Assembly: GCF_030450125.1 (NCBI RefSeq)
Contig: NZ_CP123923.1
Span: forward strand, 5,518,001 to 5,582,000
Length of the DNA: 64,000 nt
Source: Streptomyces sp. WP-1
Lineage (GTDB): Bacteria; Actinomycetota; Actinomycetes; Streptomycetales; Streptomycetaceae
Reading direction: 5' to 3'
Of this stretch, positions 50,504 to 58,498 are shown piece by piece. The translations under genes were made by a program, and so were the position numbers. The number at the start of each line of letters is the position of its first letter. The stretch's first letter is position 1. The notes beneath the pieces are model-generated. The model made no database searches. It worked only from the letters and a program-made list of their open reading frames with translations, and was not told where the DNA came from.

Positions 50504-50662
50504 TCAGGCAGCCGCCTCGGTGGTCTCCTCGGCGGCCCTGCGGTGCCGGCCGTGCGGAGACGTGTCCGTCTCCGTGGCCGAGACCGGGCCGCGGTGCCGG
50601 CCGTGGCCGGCGTCTTCCAGAGAGTCGGCAGACAGCTGCTCCGTCATGCTGGTGTCGCTCAT
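50504..50662 (-). CDS. Small 52-residue hydrophilic protein with two HGRHR motifs
   Basis: A short gene on the minus strand (ATG AGC GAC ... TGA). The product starts MSDTSMTEQLSADSLEDAG, then carries GHGRHRG and PHGRHRR 17 residues apart, and ends in an acidic/alanine-rich tail (AAEETTEAAA). GGGGTGA lies about 10 nt upstream of the ATG. Codon use shows the expected G/C third positions. No membrane segment or cleavage signal is seen. I recall similar short proteins in other streptomycetes but know no function. The neighbouring hypothetical protein reads in the same direction upstream. Confidence 0.72.
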   Translation of the reverse strand: MSDTSMTEQLSADSLEDAGHGRHRGPVSATETDTSPHGRHRRAAEETTEAAA

Positions 50663-50758
50663 TGGACGTATTCACCCCGTCAACATCATCTTTCGTACAG
50701 CCGGAGGAGTGTAACCGGCACACCACGGCCCGAATCCAGGCGCACACGCCAACCGGCA

Positions 50759-51946
50759 CTAGTTCGTTACAAGACGTCCCAGAGGTGCCTGCGCCAAGGG
50801 CACCGGACGCGGCGCCGCCGGTTCCGCGGAGCCCTGACCGGCCGCCCCGGCGCTCTTCGCGGCGGGCGTCCCGGCGGCCGTGGCGGCAGCCGCCTCCGCA
50901 CCGCCCGGATGCGGACGCGGCTCACCCGCGGGCGCCCGCAGCTCGGCCACCCCGCACGGCGTCTCCCGGGTGGCGTACGGCAGCCGCAGCACCCCCTCCG
51001 GGGTCCACAGCCCCGACCCGGTCAACCAGCCCTTGGGCGCCGCGAGATGCCGTACCCGCCGCTCGGCCGGCCGCCAGATGCCCACCCAGGTGCCCACCGG
51101 CCCCTCGATGCGCAGCGCCACCGCGCAGCTCTCCGGCTCCAGCATCCGACCCGGCTGGATCGCGAACGGCACCGCCGTGCACTCCGGCAGCCGCAGCGAG
51201 GTGGGGAAGCGCACCGGCAGGGTGGAACCGAGGACCCCCCAGCCCAATCGTTCCTGCCCCGGCGAGGGCGCGTCGGAGGAGATCAGCAGCAGCCCGCTGT
51301 CCGGATCGGCCATCAGCAGCCGGTCGTCGCTGCCCGGGGTGATCTGGAGCAGCGGCGTCACCCGGCCCAGCTCCAGGTCCACCACGACCGTCTTGACGCA
51401 CCCCTCCAGCTCCCGGTCCAGCGCCAGCAGCCGCCCGGTGCGGTCCAGCCAGACCCCGCCCGAACAGCGCCCCGGCACCTCCACCAGCCGCTCGGGCCCG
51501 CCCGGCCCGCCCGCCACCTGCCACACCGCGCTGCCGCGCGCGCCGACCGTGACGGCGTAGGCCCGCGCACCGCCCGGCGCCGGGGGCAGCAGGTCGAGCC
51601 GGACCCCGGGCCCCGCGCACTCCATGGCGCCCAGCGGCAGCTCCCCGGTGCCGGGCCCGGTCGGATACAGCAGCGCGAAGAGGTGCCGTACCCCCGCCCG
51701 CCGGTGGATCAGGACCCGCCCGTCGCCCAGCGGCTGCAGCTCGGTGCCGGGCTCCTCCGGCTGGTTGCCGGGCAGCGGCACCGCGTACGGCTCCGGGCCG
51801 TCCAGCGTCCAGCGCTCCGGGAACCAGGAGTCACCGTCCCGCGTGAGCCGCGCGGCGTACGCGCCGTCCGCCGTGAGCACGCAACCGCGCTCCGGGGAGC
51901 GGTCGTCCGTACCGACGGACGGGGATTCGACTGCACAGGCTGTCAT
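50759..51946 (-). CDS. Conserved hypothetical protein, beta-propeller-like
   Basis: A 395-residue soluble protein without signal peptide. It has repeated strand-rich segments with WD/propeller-like rhythm, for example VWLDRTGRLLALDRELEG, RLLMADPDSGLLLISSDAPS and GVWTPEGVL-type turns (GLWTPEGVLRLPYATRET). The last ~45 residues are Ala/Pro-rich and look disordered. ATG 51946 has GGAGGTGA, an excellent ribosome site. No enzyme motif is recognised. The small HGRHR gene follows 96 nt downstream on the same strand. Function unknown. Confidence 0.78.
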   Translation of the reverse strand: MTACAVESPSVGTDDRSPERGCVLTADGAYAARLTRDGDSWFPERWTLDGPEPYAVPLPGNQPEEPGTELQPLGDGRVLIHRRAGVRHLFALLYPTGPGTGELPLGAMECAGPGVRLDLLPPAPGGARAYAVTVGARGSAVWQVAGGPGGPERLVEVPGRCSGGVWLDRTGRLLALDRELEGCVKTVVVDLELGRVTPLLQITPGSDDRLLMADPDSGLLLISSDAPSPGQERLGWGVLGSTLPVRFPTSLRLPECTAVPFAIQPGRMLEPESCAVALRIEGPVGTWVGIWRPAERRVRHLAAPKGWLTGSGLWTPEGVLRLPYATRETPCGVAELRAPAGEPRPHPGGAEAAAATAAGTPAAKSAGAAGQGSAEPAAPRPVPLAQAPLGRLVTN

Positions 51947-52132
51947 CGTTCGGTCACCTCCGGCGACGAAGCTAGGTCGGAACGCACGGCCGTGCGGGTG
52001 GCCGACCCTCGCTTCACACATACGGGTGGCGCAGAAGCGATTCTTCTGAGGAAAAGGACATGACTGTGCTGCGGGCGGCCGGGAGGGGCGGACGCGGTTC
52101 AGCCCCGCCGAACAGCCAGGTAGCCTTTTCCC

Positions 52133-52972
52133 GTGCCCCGTCTGTCTGAAGTCATCGCCGCGCTGGAGAACCTGTGGCCCGCCGAGCGGGCCGAGTCCTG
52201 GGACGCGGTCGGCACGGTCGTGGGCGATCCCGGCCAGGAGGTCACCCGGGTCCTGTTCGCCGTCGACCCCGTCCAGGAGATCGTCGACGAGGCCGTCGAA
52301 CTCGGCGCCGACCTGCTGGTCACCCACCACCCGCTCTATCTGCGCGGCACGACCACGGTCGCGGCCTCGCACTTCAAGGGCCGGGTCGTGCACACGCTGA
52401 TCAAGAACGACATCGCGCTGCACGTCGCCCACACCAACGCCGACACCGCCGACCCGGGTGTCTCCGACGCCCTCGCCGGCGCGCTCGACGTCCGTGTCGT
52501 ACGCCCCCTCGTGCCGGACCCCACCGACCCGAACGGGCGCCGGGGCCTCGGCCGGGTGTGCGAACTCGACCATCCGCTCACCCTGCGCGAACTGGCCGCG
52601 CGCGCCGCCGGGCGGCTGCCCGCCACCGCGCAGGGCATCCGGGTGGCGGGCGACCCCGACACCGTCGTGCGCACCCTCGCGGTCAGCGGCGGTTCCGGCG
52701 ACAGCCTCTTCGACCAGGTGCGCGCGGCCGGCGTGGACGCCTTCCTCACCGCCGACCTGCGCCACCACCCGGCCTCCGAGGCCGTCGCGCAGACCCCGCT
52801 CGCGCTGCTGGACGCGGCGCACTGGGCCACCGAGTGGCCCTGGTGCGAGCAGGCCGCCGGCCAGCTCGACGAGATCTCCGACCGCCACGGCTGGGACCTG
52901 CGGGTCCATGTCTCCACGACGGTCACCGACCCCTGGACCGCCCACGCGGCGTCCTCCGTCACCACTAGCTAA
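52133..52972 (+). CDS. Nif3-like dinuclear metal centre protein
   Basis: A 279-residue NIF3/YbgI-like protein. The metal motif is LLVTHHPLYLRGTTTVAASH (HHP and later residues), followed by LHVAHTNADTA (HTNxD) and the C-terminal TADLRHHPASEA, which together form the dimetal site. Annotated variously as GTP cyclohydrolase I type 2, but its true reaction is unsettled. It forms a tight group with the zinc-ribbon protein and the RNase HI-CobC enzyme, matching the order Rv2230c-Rv2229c-Rv2228c in M. tuberculosis. The start is GTG 52133, with only a weak ribosome site. Confidence 0.92.
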   Translation: MPRLSEVIAALENLWPAERAESWDAVGTVVGDPGQEVTRVLFAVDPVQEIVDEAVELGADLLVTHHPLYLRGTTTVAASHFKGRVVHTLIKNDIALHVAHTNADTADPGVSDALAGALDVRVVRPLVPDPTDPNGRRGLGRVCELDHPLTLRELAARAAGRLPATAQGIRVAGDPDTVVRTLAVSGGSGDSLFDQVRAAGVDAFLTADLRHHPASEAVAQTPLALLDAAHWATEWPWCEQAAGQLDEISDRHGWDLRVHVSTTVTDPWTAHAASSVTTS

Positions 52973-52985
52973 TGGGAGCCCCCAA

Positions 52986-53729
52986 CTGAACGCCGCGCCC
53001 GCCGACCAGATCCGACTCCTCGACGTCCAGGCCCTCGACGTCCGCCTCCAGCAGCTCGCGCACAAGCGCAGGTCGCTGCCCGAGCACGCCGAGATCGAGA
53101 CGCTGAACAAGGACCTCACCCAGCTGCGCGACCTGCTCGTGGCCGCGCAGACCGAGGAGAGCGACACCGCCCGCGAGCAGACCAAGGCCGAGCAGGACGT
53201 CGACCAGGTCCGCCAGCGCGCCACCCGCGACCAGCAGCGTCTCGACTCGGGCGCGGTCAGCTCGCCGAAGGACCTGGCCAACCTCCAGCACGAGATCGTC
53301 TCGCTCGCCAAGCGGCAGGGCGACCTGGAGGACGTCGTCCTGGAGGTCATGGAGCGCCGCGAGTCCGCCCAGGAGCGGGTGAACGAGCTGACCGAGCGGG
53401 TCGCCTCCGTCCAGTCGAAGATCGACGACGCGACCGGCCGCCGGGACGCCGCGTTCGAGGAGATCGACCGCGAGGCCGCGTCCGTCACCAAGGAGCGCGA
53501 GGTCGTCGCGGGCTCCGTCCCGGCGGACCTGCTCAAGCTGTACGACAAGCTGCGCGAGCAGCAGGGCGGCATCGGCGCGGCCAAGCTGTACGCCCGCACC
53601 TGCCAGGGCTGCCGCCAGGAGCTGGCCATCACCGAGCTGAACGAGGTCCGCTCGGCCGCCCCCGACACCGTGGTGCGCTGCGAGAACTGCCGCCGGATCC
53701 TGGTGCGTACGGCCGAGTCCGGGCTGTAA
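52986..53729 (+). CDS. Coiled-coil C4 zinc-ribbon protein (CdsZ-type)
   Basis: A 247-residue protein with a long antiparallel coiled coil (residues ~10-180, heptad-rich: LQQLAHKRRSLPEHAEIETL, VSLAKRQGDLEDVVLEVMER) and a C-terminal zinc ribbon. CQGCRQ and CENCRR supply the four Cys (residues ~205-240). Such ribbons may bind nucleic acid or partner proteins. The start is CTG at 52986, preceded by GGGAG at 7-nt spacing; no in-frame ATG/GTG exists near the conserved N-terminus (NAAPADQIRLLDVQALD). It is the middle gene of the Nif3 / ribbon / RNase HI-CobC trio. Confidence 0.88.
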   Translation: MNAAPADQIRLLDVQALDVRLQQLAHKRRSLPEHAEIETLNKDLTQLRDLLVAAQTEESDTAREQTKAEQDVDQVRQRATRDQQRLDSGAVSSPKDLANLQHEIVSLAKRQGDLEDVVLEVMERRESAQERVNELTERVASVQSKIDDATGRRDAAFEEIDREAASVTKEREVVAGSVPADLLKLYDKLREQQGGIGAAKLYARTCQGCRQELAITELNEVRSAAPDTVVRCENCRRILVRTAESGL

Positions 53730-53741
53730 GGGGCGTACGGC

Positions 53742-55103
53742 GTGCGGGAGTTCATCGTCGAGGCGGACGGCGGTTCCCGGGGCAACCCGGGGCCCGCGGG
53801 CTACGGCGCGGTGGTCTGCGACGCGGCGACGGGCCAGACGCTGCTGGAGGCGGCCGAGTACATCGGCGTCGCCACGAACAACGTCGCCGAGTACCGGGGT
53901 CTGCTGGCCGGCCTGCACGCCGCCCACACCCTGGACCCCGCCGCCACCGTCCACGTCCGCATGGACTCCAAGCTGGTCATCGAGCAGATGTCCGGCCGCT
54001 GGAAGATCAAACACCCCTCGATGAAGCCGCTGGCGACGGAGGCCCGAGGGGTGTTCCCGGCCGACCGGGTGACCTACGAGTGGATCCCCCGCGCCGAGAA
54101 CAAGCACGCCGACCGCCTGGCGAACGAGGCGATGGACGCGGGGGCGCGGGGGGAGCGGTGGAGCCCGGGGGAGTCGACGGCGGAGCTGGAGGCGGGTGCC
54201 GCGGGTGCCGCGGGTGCCGCGGGCGCCGGGGATGCCGGTGCAGCCGCGTCTGCCACGCCCGCCGCGTCTGCCGCGCCCGCCGCGTCTGCCGTGGCTGCGG
54301 GCAGCAGTGTCGCTGGGGCGATGGGGGTCCCCCCGCTCGCGCGAAGCCGAGAGCGGGGGCGGGCGGGCGCAGCGGCACCTCACACCGAGCAGCGCCCTGA
54401 ACCCCCGGGCCAACAGCACCCCGACGGCTCAGGCAGGCAGCAGCCCACCACCCGTGGATGGTCAGCCGCCCCCGACCTGGGCACCCCCACCACCCTCGTC
54501 CTCCTCCGCCACGGGGAAACCCCCCTGACCCCCCAGAAACGCTTCTCGGGCAGCGGCGGCACCAACCCGCCCCTCTCCGTCGCCGGCCGCGACCAGGCCC
54601 ACCGCGTCGCCGACGCCCTGGCGAGACGCGGCACCGTCCAGACCATCCTCGCCTCCCCCCTCACCCGCACCCGCGAGACCGCCGAGATCGTCGCCGCCCG
54701 CCTGAACCTGGACGTCGTCCTCGAAGACGGCCTGCGCGAAACGGACTTCGGCGCCTGGGAGGGCCTGACCTTCGGCGAGGTCCGCGACCGCCACCCGGAC
54801 GACCTGAACGCCTGGCTCGCCGACCCCGCCGCCCGCCCCACCGGCGGCGGCGAGAGCTTCGCCGAGGTCGCCGCCCGCATCGCCGTCACCAAGGACGAAC
54901 TGGTCACCGCCCACGCGGGCCGCACCGTCCTGCTCGTCACCCATGTGACCCCGATCAAGACGCTCGTCCGCCTCGCCCTCGGCGCCCCGCCCGAGTCCCT
55001 GTTCCGCATGGAACTCTCGGCCGCCTCCCTCTCCGCGGTGGCGTACTACGCCGACGGCAACGCGAGCGTCCGCCTCTTCAACGACACCTCACACCTGCGC
55101 TGA
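53742..55103 (+). CDS. Bifunctional RNase HI / CobC-type phosphatase
   Basis: A 453-residue fusion. Residues 1-~140 are RNase HI: EADGGSRGNPGPAGYGAVV (first Asp), NNVAEYRGLLAGL (Glu), RMDSKLVIEQMSG (Asp) and HADRLANEAMD (last Asp). Residues ~250-440 are a histidine phosphatase with LVLLRHGETPLT (RHGE) and LLVTHVTPIK (second His), of the alpha-ribazole phosphatase (CobC) branch. The mycobacterial counterpart Rv2228c has the same fusion. The ~105-residue linker is Ala/Gly-rich and partly encoded by a dispersed repeat (AGAMGVPPLARSRERGRAGA). GTG 53742 is 12 nt after the ribbon gene. The stop overlaps the convergent eda by 15 nt. Confidence 0.95.
   Translation: MREFIVEADGGSRGNPGPAGYGAVVCDAATGQTLLEAAEYIGVATNNVAEYRGLLAGLHAAHTLDPAATVHVRMDSKLVIEQMSGRWKIKHPSMKPLATEARGVFPADRVTYEWIPRAENKHADRLANEAMDAGARGERWSPGESTAELEAGAAGAAGAAGAGDAGAAASATPAASAAPAASAVAAGSSVAGAMGVPPLARSRERGRAGAAAPHTEQRPEPPGQQHPDGSGRQQPTTRGWSAAPDLGTPTTLVLLRHGETPLTPQKRFSGSGGTNPPLSVAGRDQAHRVADALARRGTVQTILASPLTRTRETAEIVAARLNLDVVLEDGLRETDFGAWEGLTFGEVRDRHPDDLNAWLADPAARPTGGGESFAEVAARIAVTKDELVTAHAGRTVLLVTHVTPIKTLVRLALGAPPESLFRMELSAASLSAVAYYADGNASVRLFNDTSHLR
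54307..54378 (-). repeat. IR-bounded dispersed repeat, copy 2, inside the RNase HI-CobC linker
   Basis: Flanked by GTGTCGCTG (54307-54315, one mismatch to the other arm) and CAGCGGCAC (54370-54378). The inner sequence is close to identical to the reverse of 19722-19793, including CTCGGCTTCGC and GGGGGGACCCCCATCGCCCC. Similarity extends ~25 bp to the left of the element. Confidence 0.85.
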
Positions 55104-55784
55104 CGCCGGGCGCAGCCCCGCCGCCGCCCGCGCGAGCGCCTCGATCCGCGCCCAGTCCCCGGCCGCCACCGCGTCCGCCGGCACCATCCAACTCCCGCCC
55201 ACGCAGGCGACGTTGGGCAGGGCCAGATACTCCGCCGCGTTCCCGGGCCCGATCCCGCCGGTCGGACAGAACCGCGCCTGCGGCAACGGCCCGGCCAGCG
55301 ACCGCAGATACGCCGTACCTCCCGCCGCCTGCGCCGGGAAGAACTTCATCTCCCGCACCCCGCGCTCCAGCAGCGCCACGACCTCCGAAGCGGTCGACAC
55401 CCCCGGCAAAAACGGCACCCCGCACCCCCGCATCGCCGCCAGCAGCCCCTCCGTCCACCCGGGACTGACCAGGAACCGCGCCCCGGCCCCGACGGCCGCC
55501 GCCACCTGCCCCGGCGTGATCACCGTCCCCGCCCCGACGACGGCCTCGGGCACCTGCTCGGCGATCGCCCGGATCGCCTCCAACGCGGCAGGCGTACGAA
55601 GCGTCACCTCGACCACCGGCAACCCCCCACCCACGAGCGCCCGCGCCAGCGGCACGGCGGCGCAGGCATCCGCGAGCACGACCACCGGCACGACAGCCGC
55701 AAGATCGAGCACAGACCCGACCGGCGACGACGGCGACGACGGCGACAGCGACGGCGGCAACGGCCTGGGCTCGGGCGAGATCAT
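55089..55784 (-). CDS. eda: KDPG / KHG aldolase (Eda)
   Basis: A 231-residue class I aldolase cleaving 2-keto-3-deoxy-6-phosphogluconate or 4-hydroxy-2-oxoglutarate. Signature regions are LPVVEVTLRTPAALEAI (catalytic Glu), VVGAGTVITPGQV, FLVSPGW, REMKFFPAQAAGG (Schiff-base Lys) and FCPTGGIGPGNAAEYLALP. The N-terminal ~25 residues are a Pro/Ser-rich extension. ATG 55784 has GAGGG nearby. No other Entner-Doudoroff gene lies alongside, so the physiological substrate is open. The 3' end overlaps the convergent RNase HI-CobC gene by 15 nt. Confidence 0.92.
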   Translation of the reverse strand: MISPEPRPLPPSLSPSSPSSPVGSVLDLAAVVPVVVLADACAAVPLARALVGGGLPVVEVTLRTPAALEAIRAIAEQVPEAVVGAGTVITPGQVAAAVGAGARFLVSPGWTEGLLAAMRGCGVPFLPGVSTASEVVALLERGVREMKFFPAQAAGGTAYLRSLAGPLPQARFCPTGGIGPGNAAEYLALPNVACVGGSWMVPADAVAAGDWARIEALARAAAGLRPASAQV

Positions 55785-55846
55785 GCCCTCATCGTCCCGA
55801 CCCGCCACACTCCCCGCAATCGTCGTTGCACACAGCGCAACGTCCC

Positions 55847-56632
55847 CTAGTGGACCTCCTCCACCAACACATCCAGCCCCCACGCCTTCCCCGCCCGTTC
55901 CGGGGCCTGCGCCTCCACCTCGTACCCCAATTCCCGCAGGGCGTCGACCAGTTCGGCGGGGTCGCGGGGTGCGGAGCCGTTCGAGAGCAGGGAGCGTACG
56001 ATCCGGCCCTTCGTCGCCTTGTTGAAGTGGCTGACGACCTTGCGGGTCGGCGCGTGCAGCACCCGTACCGTCGCCGTCCGGCCCGCGACCTCGCCCTTCG
56101 GCTTCCACGCCGCCGCGTACGCCGCCGAGCGCAGATCCAGCACCAGCCCGTTCCCGGCCGCCTCCGGCAGCACCTCGGCCATCGGGGCCCGCCAGTGCCC
56201 GGCCAGCGCGCCGAGCCCCGGCAGCCTGATCCCCATCGAGCAGCGGTAGGAGGGGATGCGGTCGGTCACCCGCACCGCGCCCCACAGCCCGGAGAAGACC
56301 AGCAGTGAGCGCGTCGCCCGCCGCTTCGCCGCCGCGTCCAGGGAGGCCAGGTCCAGGGCGTCGTACAGGACACCGGTGTAGATCTCCCCGGCGGGGCGCG
56401 CGCCGGCCGTGCGCAGGGCCGCGTTCTTGGCGACCTCGCCGCGCAGCCCCTCGCTGAGCCCCAGCACCTCGCGCGCCTTCTCCTCGTCGCCCGCGCACAG
56501 CTCGACCAGTTCCCCGAGCACGGCCTCGCGCGCGCCGGTCAGTCCCGGCAGGGACAGCGACTCCAGCCGCAGCGGGTCACCCTTGCCCGAGTCGGCCTTA
56601 CCTTCCGAGGGCGGCAGCAGGACCAGCAACAC
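55847..56632 (-). CDS. yaaA: Peroxide stress protein YaaA
   Basis: A 261-residue YaaA/DUF328 protein. Family landmarks are LLPPSEGKA at the N-terminus, AALRTAGARPAGEIYTGVLY, LLVFSGLWGAVRVTDRIPSY, MGIRLPG and KVVSHFNKATKGRIVRSLLS. In E. coli YaaA lowers intracellular iron-mediated damage during peroxide stress, and its fold is DNA-binding-like. GTG 56632 is preceded by GAAGGAG at 5-6 nt. Length matches the family (~258). It stands alone, downstream of nothing obviously oxidative. Confidence 0.94.
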   Translation of the reverse strand: MLLVLLPPSEGKADSGKGDPLRLESLSLPGLTGAREAVLGELVELCAGDEEKAREVLGLSEGLRGEVAKNAALRTAGARPAGEIYTGVLYDALDLASLDAAAKRRATRSLLVFSGLWGAVRVTDRIPSYRCSMGIRLPGLGALAGHWRAPMAEVLPEAAGNGLVLDLRSAAYAAAWKPKGEVAGRTATVRVLHAPTRKVVSHFNKATKGRIVRSLLSNGSAPRDPAELVDALRELGYEVEAQAPERAGKAWGLDVLVEEVH

Positions 56633-56704
56633 GTACTCCTTCTCTTGCGCTCAGCCGCCAGCGTACGGGGTGCTGCCCGGCCCCCCGCGTCCTACGCTCG
56701 ACTC

Positions 56705-56848
56705 ATGCTCAGCCGCAGGATCCAGCCGGCCTCCCCCGCCGTCCTCGGCCGCGTCGAGGGCCCCGATCTCCCCCTGGGCGACCCCCTACGGGTCCGCCTC
56801 GTCAGGGCGTCGCCGGGCACGGCCGGGCCCCTGTTCATTCCCGCGTGA
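56705..56848 (+). pseudogene. Possible remnant of an RNB-family ribonuclease C-terminus
   Basis: A 47-codon open frame starting at ATG 56705. Its product has RVEGPDLPLGDPLRVRLVRA, which resembles the end of actinobacterial RNB-domain exoribonucleases, as I remember them (EGxLPLGExxxVRLxxAD). The rest of such a gene (~450 codons) is absent, so this may be a leftover of a deletion or only a chance frame. It overlaps the convergent FAD monooxygenase end by 14 nt. No good ribosome site. Confidence 0.35.
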
Positions 56849-58451
56849 GCGTCTTCACGGCGGCCTTCGGCGTTCCGACCCAGCGTTCCAGGGCCGCGGT
56901 GAGTTCGCCGCCCCGCTCGTCGTCCTCCGTGTCCGCCGCCCAGGCCACGAAGCCGTCCGGGCGGACCAGGAGGGCCCTGAGGGCGGGCCTGGCCGGGCAG
57001 GTGGTGGTGAGGACGGTCAGGGTCCCGCCGTAGGGGGCGGCCAGGGCGCGCAGGGCGGGGGAGCCGGCGAGGTCGAGGAGGAGGGGGCGGCCGGTGTGCA
57101 GGTGCTCGCCCAGGCGGGTGCCGTCGGACAGCGGGAGGTCGGGGGCGTTCGCGCCGGTCAGCGGGTGGCTGCCGGGCAGGTCGTAGCGCTGCCAGACACC
57201 GGAGACACGGTTCACCAGGTAGGTCGTGCCGGCGCCGCTGCCCGCGAGGTCCTCGACCACCCGGCGCAGCGCGCGGGCGTGCCGGTCCGGGCGCATCAGC
57301 GCGATCTGGGCGCGGGTCCAGTCGAGCACCCAGGCGCCGATCGGATGCCGTTCGGCGGTGTAGGTGTCCAGCAGCGACTCGGGCGCCCGGCCCCGGACGA
57401 CCGCGGCGAGCTTCCAGCCGAGGTTCAGCGCGTCCCCGAGACCGAGGTTGAGCCCTTGCCCGCCGAACGGCGAGTGCACATGCGCCGCGTCGCCCGCGAG
57501 CAGCACCCGGCCCCTGCGGTACTCGGTGGCCTGCCGGGCGTTGTCCGTGAACCGGGTCGCCGTGCGCACCCCGGTGACGCTCACCTCCGGTACGCCCGAG
57601 ACCCGGCGCAGGCTCGCCTCCAACTCCCCGGCGGTGACGGGCGCGTACCGGTCGGCCGGCGGGCTGTCGAACTCGACGGTGAGGACGCGTCCGGGGAACG
57701 GCCCGTGCACGTACGTGCCCACGTCCGTCGTGTTCCAGCCCGTCTTCAGCCGCTCGGCGCCGCTGAGTTCGACCAGCGCCTGGTAGCCGGTGATCTCCGG
57801 TGCCGTGCCCGGGAACTCGAACCCGGCCAGCCTGCGCACCGTGCTCCGCCCGCCGTCGCAGCCGACCAGCCAGTCCGCGCGCACGGTCTGTTTGTCGAGC
57901 TGTACGACGACCCCGTCCGCGTCCTCCGTGAAGCCGGTCAGCTCCACGCCCCGCCGCACCTCCACCCCGAGCCGCTCGGCCCAGTGGCCCAGCGCCCGCT
58001 CCAACTCGGCCTGCGGGATGACGAGTCCGGGTCCGGCGGCGGGATCGGCGTCCGCCCACTCGGGGCCGGAACCGTCGAACAGCTCGGGGTCCAGCGTGAT
58101 CCCGGCGAAGTGCCCGGCGAACCCGGGGCGTCGAGTCGTACCGCCGTTGTCGTCGCCCCCGTCCCCGTCGCCGTCCCCGTCGCCGTCCTTGAGGTCCCGG
58201 AACGCCCGGAGCCGTTCCTGCACCGCCTCGCGCACCGCCGTCAGCTCGGACAGCAGCCCCCGCCGGTTCAGGGCGACCACGCTCGGGTGGTTGATCCAGC
58301 CCGCCTTGATCGTCTCGTCCACCTCGGTGAGCCGCTCCACCACCAGCACCCGTGCGGCCCCGCCGAGCTTCAGCTCACCGGCGAGGAAGAGCCCCACGGG
58401 GCCGGCGCCGGCCACCACCACGTCGTACTGCGTGCCCTGTGTCGTCGTCAT
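56835..58451 (-). CDS. FAD-dependent aromatic-type monooxygenase
   Basis: A 538-residue class A flavin monooxygenase. The FAD fold is VVVAGAGPVGLFLAGELK, the DG motif ADWLVGCDGGRSTVRRLAG, and the GD motif VLLAGDAAHVHSPFGGQGLN. It resembles rifampicin and tetracycline-type monooxygenases as well as aromatic polyketide hydroxylases. A DGDGDGDGDGG insert (residues ~90-105) is unusual and probably a surface loop. ATG 58451 is adopted; GTG 58469 is another in-frame option but lies inside the operator. It is divergent from a TetR gene across an AT-rich inverted repeat, so it is likely induced by a small molecule. Role in detoxification is inferred. Confidence 0.92.
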   Translation of the reverse strand: MTTTQGTQYDVVVAGAGPVGLFLAGELKLGGAARVLVVERLTEVDETIKAGWINHPSVVALNRRGLLSELTAVREAVQERLRAFRDLKDGDGDGDGDGGDDNGGTTRRPGFAGHFAGITLDPELFDGSGPEWADADPAAGPGLVIPQAELERALGHWAERLGVEVRRGVELTGFTEDADGVVVQLDKQTVRADWLVGCDGGRSTVRRLAGFEFPGTAPEITGYQALVELSGAERLKTGWNTTDVGTYVHGPFPGRVLTVEFDSPPADRYAPVTAGELEASLRRVSGVPEVSVTGVRTATRFTDNARQATEYRRGRVLLAGDAAHVHSPFGGQGLNLGLGDALNLGWKLAAVVRGRAPESLLDTYTAERHPIGAWVLDWTRAQIALMRPDRHARALRRVVEDLAGSGAGTTYLVNRVSGVWQRYDLPGSHPLTGANAPDLPLSDGTRLGEHLHTGRPLLLDLAGSPALRALAAPYGGTLTVLTTTCPARPALRALLVRPDGFVAWAADTEDDERGGELTAALERWVGTPKAAVKTLTRE

Positions 58452-58457
58452 GAGCCG

Positions 58458-58493
58458 AACTATAGTCACTAAAAGTTTTTATCCGCTATAGTT
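58458..58493. promoter_or_regulatory. TetR operator region between monooxygenase and tetR
   Basis: AACTATAG (58458-58465) and CTATAGTT (58486-58493) form a perfect 8-bp inverted repeat around a 20-nt AT-rich centre with TAAAAGTTTTTA. It covers almost the whole 47-nt gap between the divergent starts, so repressor binding would block both genes. Confidence 0.8.
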
Positions 58494-58498
58494 TTTTC

